A stretch of 64,000 bases of DNA from Oscillospiraceae bacterium (GTDB taxonomy: Bacteria > Bacillota > Clostridia > Oscillospirales > CAG-272): assembly GCA_015064685.1 (NCBI GenBank), contig SVRT01000003.1:62001-126000 (forward strand), read 5' to 3'. Position 1 is the first letter of the stretch, and each line of letters starts with the position of its first letter. The position numbers and the translations under genes are program-made. The notes under the pieces are model-generated. The model did no database searches. It was not told the DNA's origin and saw only the letters and a list, made by a program, of their open reading frames with translations. Positions 61,597 to 64,000 of this stretch are shown piece by piece.

Positions 61597-63006
61597 ATGG
61601 ACAAGAAAACGAAAAAAAACTTGGCTCTTAGAACGACCAAGTTTTTACACCTTATAGTTTCCACGGGACTTTTTTGCGGATGCTGGTGGTTTTTCTGTAG
61701 AGAGTATTTTGATTCTCCCGATATGATTGGATATACGGTTGCGGGTGGATTGATATTCTGTGTTATGATACTCCTATTGGGTAGAATTTACGATATATAT
61801 TCCGTCGGAACGGCAAGAGTGTCATACCTCATCTATTCACACGGATTGACCTTTTTGATAACGGATGCACTTGTATACGTTATCATATCGCTGATCCTTT
61901 TGAAGCTGACAAATCCTATTCCAATCCTGATACTCTTCGCCGCGCATATGATATGGAGCGTCCTCTGGAGCATATTTGAAAACTGGCTTTATTTTAAGGT
62001 CAGCCCTCCGAGAGCCACCGTGATAGTGTATGATGACCCCAATGAGCTCTATAAGCTCGGAGAACTTGGAAAATTCAAGAGAAAATTCAACGTTGTCAAA
62101 AGGGTAAGCGCGAGTGTTGGTATCGATGCCGTAAAGGAAGAGATCAAGGAAGCCGAGATAGTATTTCTTATCGGAGTGGAGCTTGAGATGCGTAGCGCGC
62201 TCTCGAAGGAGTGCGTTGTAAGAGGAGCGCAATGCTACGTGATGCCAAGAGTTGGAGATATCCTTCTCCACGGAGCAGACCAGATGCATACCTTCAGCGT
62301 GCCTTTTCTGAGAGTCCATGGAGCGGTACCCACTCTCGAGTATTTGTTTATCAAAAGGGCGTTTGACATAATCGCATCCTTGCTTGCAATCATCATTACC
62401 AGCCCGTTTATGCTGATAACGGCGATAGCAATAAAGGTGTACGACCGAGGCCCCGTGCTTTATAAGCAGACGCGTCTGACGAGGGGACATAAACAATTCA
62501 AGGTCCTAAAATTCAGAAGTATGAGGGTTGACGCGGAAAAGGACGGAGTCGCAAGACTCTCGACCGAACACGACGACCGTATCACGCCGATTGGAAAGAT
62601 CATAAGAAAGATACGCTTCGACGAGCTTCCCCAGCTCTTCAATATACTCAAGGGAGATATGACGATCGTGGGTCCGCGCCCCGAGCGTCCCGAGATCGCA
62701 GAGCAGTACGAGAAGGAGATCCCATCCTTCGGACTCCGCCTCCAGGTAAAGGCGGGACTTACGGGTTACGCGCAGGTCTACGGAAAATATAATACCGAGC
62801 CGTACGATAAGCTCAAGATGGATCTGCTTTACATAAATAATATGTGCCTTGGCGAAGACATAAGACTTATGTTCGCCACGGTGAAAATACTCTTTATGCC
62901 CGAAAGCACCGAGGGCATCGCCGATGGACAGGTCACGGCATCACATGTTGAAAATGCGACTACATCCTGTGCCGAAGAAACTGAGAGGCTGGAAGAAATA
63001 AAGTAA
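61597..63006 (+). CDS. Polyprenyl glycosylphosphotransferase (initiating sugar transferase)
   Basis: The enzyme moves a sugar-1-phosphate from UDP-sugar to undecaprenyl phosphate, the first step of exopolysaccharide or capsule assembly. The 469-residue protein has four N-terminal membrane helices (about residues 10-125), a central CoA-binding-like domain, then a membrane helix near 250-275 and the bacterial sugar-transferase domain with VYDRGPVLYKQTRLTRGHKQFKVLKFRSM, IRKIRFDELPQLFNIL and GPRPERPEI at about 290-360. I start at ATG 61597; GTG 61594 is the alternative. AGGAG is 8 bases upstream. The promoter is at 61415. A glycosyltransferase follows 16 bp later. Confidence 0.94.
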   Translation: MDKKTKKNLALRTTKFLHLIVSTGLFCGCWWFFCREYFDSPDMIGYTVAGGLIFCVMILLLGRIYDIYSVGTARVSYLIYSHGLTFLITDALVYVIISLILLKLTNPIPILILFAAHMIWSVLWSIFENWLYFKVSPPRATVIVYDDPNELYKLGELGKFKRKFNVVKRVSASVGIDAVKEEIKEAEIVFLIGVELEMRSALSKECVVRGAQCYVMPRVGDILLHGADQMHTFSVPFLRVHGAVPTLEYLFIKRAFDIIASLLAIIITSPFMLITAIAIKVYDRGPVLYKQTRLTRGHKQFKVLKFRSMRVDAEKDGVARLSTEHDDRITPIGKIIRKIRFDELPQLFNILKGDMTIVGPRPERPEIAEQYEKEIPSFGLRLQVKAGLTGYAQVYGKYNTEPYDKLKMDLLYINNMCLGEDIRLMFATVKILFMPESTEGIADGQVTASHVENATTSCAEETERLEEIK

Positions 63007-63022
63007 AAAAAGGAGAGGCGAC

Positions 63023-64000
63023 GTGAAAAAGGTTTTGTTCGTTGCAACCGTGGTGAAAACACACATTATGGAATTCCATATCCCTTATCTGAAAATGTTT
63101 AAGGAGAGGGGATGGAACACCGCTGTAGCATCACGTAACGATTACGAAAATGCTGAGGATTGCCAAATACCGTTTTGCGATGATTACTATAATGTTCCTT
63201 TTGAGCGTTCGCCTATCAAACTCTCGAACTTTCAAGCATACAAAGAACTTAAAAAGTTGATTAATAATGGGGATTACGATATTATCCATTGTCACACACC
63301 GGTCGGAGCAATGCTCGCAAGACTTGCCGCGCGAAGGGCGAGAAAAAGAGGAACAAAAGTAATATACACCGCGCACGGATTCCATTTTTATAAAGGAGCA
63401 CCAATTATTAATTGGCTCCTGTATTATCCGGTTGAAAGATTTTTGGCGCGATATACCGATGTACTTATTACCATCAATAAAGAGGATTATGAACGAGCAA
63501 AAAAATTCCGAGCAAGAAAAGTATGCTATGTTCGCGGAGTTGGTGTTAACGTGGCAAAATTTGAACCGAACGAAACAAATAAAAAAGAGATACGAGACGA
63601 GCTTGCCATAAAAAATTCAGATGTTGTTGTGCTTTCTGTTGGGGAAGTGAATAAAAACAAAAATCATAGAACTGTAATAGAGGCTATAGCTAAAAGTCAT
63701 TCTGCGAATTTATATTATGTTATTTGTGGTCAAGGCCCTCTTGTGGATGAACATAAGAATTTGGCAAAACTCCTTGGTGTTGAGGATAGAGTGATTTTTG
63801 CAGGATATAGGACAGACGTCTCAAAATTTTACAGTATGGCGGACGTGTTTGTTTTTCCGTCATTTAGAGAGGGACTTTCTGTTGCTTTGATGGAGGCAAT
63901 GTCTTGTGGATTGCCCATTGTTTGTTCCAACATACGAGGAAATGTTGATCTTGTACAAGATGGGGCAGGCGGATATTTGTGTGACCCATCTGACGCCGCG
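63023..64000 (+). CDS. Glycosyltransferase family 4 (partial, 3' end outside window)
   Basis: The frame is open from GTG 63023 to the window end, 326 codons without a stop. It has the GT-B layout: KKVLFVATVVKTHIMEFHIPYL at the start, YTAHGFHFYKGAP near residue 118, VNKNKNHRTVIEAIAK (donor-domain strand and helix), and the nucleotide-sugar motif FPSFREGLSVALMEAMSCGLPIV with the conserved Glu pair (EX7E). It resembles polysaccharide-locus glycosyltransferases of the WcaA/EpsD type. The preceding sugar transferase ends 16 bp upstream, and AGGAG precedes the GTG. Many codons end in T or A, unlike the neighbours. Confidence 0.9.
   Translation, partial: MKKVLFVATVVKTHIMEFHIPYLKMFKERGWNTAVASRNDYENAEDCQIPFCDDYYNVPFERSPIKLSNFQAYKELKKLINNGDYDIIHCHTPVGAMLARLAARRARKRGTKVIYTAHGFHFYKGAPIINWLLYYPVERFLARYTDVLITINKEDYERAKKFRARKVCYVRGVGVNVAKFEPNETNKKEIRDELAIKNSDVVVLSVGEVNKNKNHRTVIEAIAKSHSANLYYVICGQGPLVDEHKNLAKLLGVEDRVIFAGYRTDVSKFYSMADVFVFPSFREGLSVALMEAMSCGLPIVCSNIRGNVDLVQDGAGGYLCDPSDAA

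Overview
The window reads as a chromosomal segment of an anaerobic, probably gut-dwelling Clostridia-class Bacillota, most likely uncultured. Evidence: the recF-remB-gyrB order is that of Gram-positive replication-origin regions; strong Shine-Dalgarno sequences (AGGAGG, GGAGG) and sigma-A promoters with 17-bp spacers are common; a single-chain pyruvate:ferredoxin oxidoreductase is present; and many enzymes act on host or plant glycans. The left end lies close to the replication origin. Species-level naming is not possible from the sequence alone.

Layout. 0-8 kb: origin-proximal core (3' part of recF, remB, gyrB, mreC, mreD, gyrA), with a cluster of DnaA-box-like 9-mers between gyrB and mreC, then a small lipoprotein and a structured RNA that folds like 6S RNA. 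8-16 kb: FAD oxidoreductase, GH95 fucosidase, a repeat-bearing lipoprotein, and a leftward operon of Gfo/Idh/MocA oxidoreductase, GH29 fucosidase and sugar isomerase. 16-23 kb: rightward PHP phosphoesterase, fumarase, malic enzyme, MATE exporter, CCA-adding enzyme and a small membrane protein. 23-30 kb: pyruvate:ferredoxin oxidoreductase (leftward), M18 aminopeptidase, SGNH-type lipoprotein, AzlCD. 31-38 kb: an alpha/alpha-barrel glycosidase, an MBL hydrolase with a tartrate/D-malate dehydrogenase divergent from a LysR regulator, and a second Gfo/Idh plus isomerase module divergent from an AraC regulator. 38-42.4 kb: an anti-sigma-like protein with its sigma factor, and a GH36 alpha-galactosidase. 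42.5-46.1 kb: a small element apparently inserted at the 3' end of guaA (GH28-like beta-helix protein, Schlafen/AlbA_2 protein, XRE regulator). 46-52 kb: glutaminase-less guaA, an F420-ligase-like protein, acyltransferase, GltS-like transporter, PH-like membrane protein. 52-54.4 kb: a cytosolic sialidase-fold protein between two copies of an unusual modular hairpin array, then tRNA-Trp. 54.6-61.3 kb: a tight sugar-use operon (GH13, GH36, GPH transporter, GH1). 61.4-64 kb: start of an exopolysaccharide locus behind a long leader, cut by the window edge.

How it fits together. None of the glycosidases has a signal peptide, so the strategy seems to be import of oligosaccharides and intracellular cleavage. 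Released sugars would feed oxidoreductase/isomerase pathways and glycolysis to pyruvate, then the pyruvate:ferredoxin oxidoreductase; fumarase and malic enzyme connect C4 acids to pyruvate. The signals most worth a second look are the modular hairpin arrays (52.1-54.2 kb), the guaA 3'-end element with its stranded terminator, the 6S-like RNA, and the switch-like leader of the polysaccharide locus.
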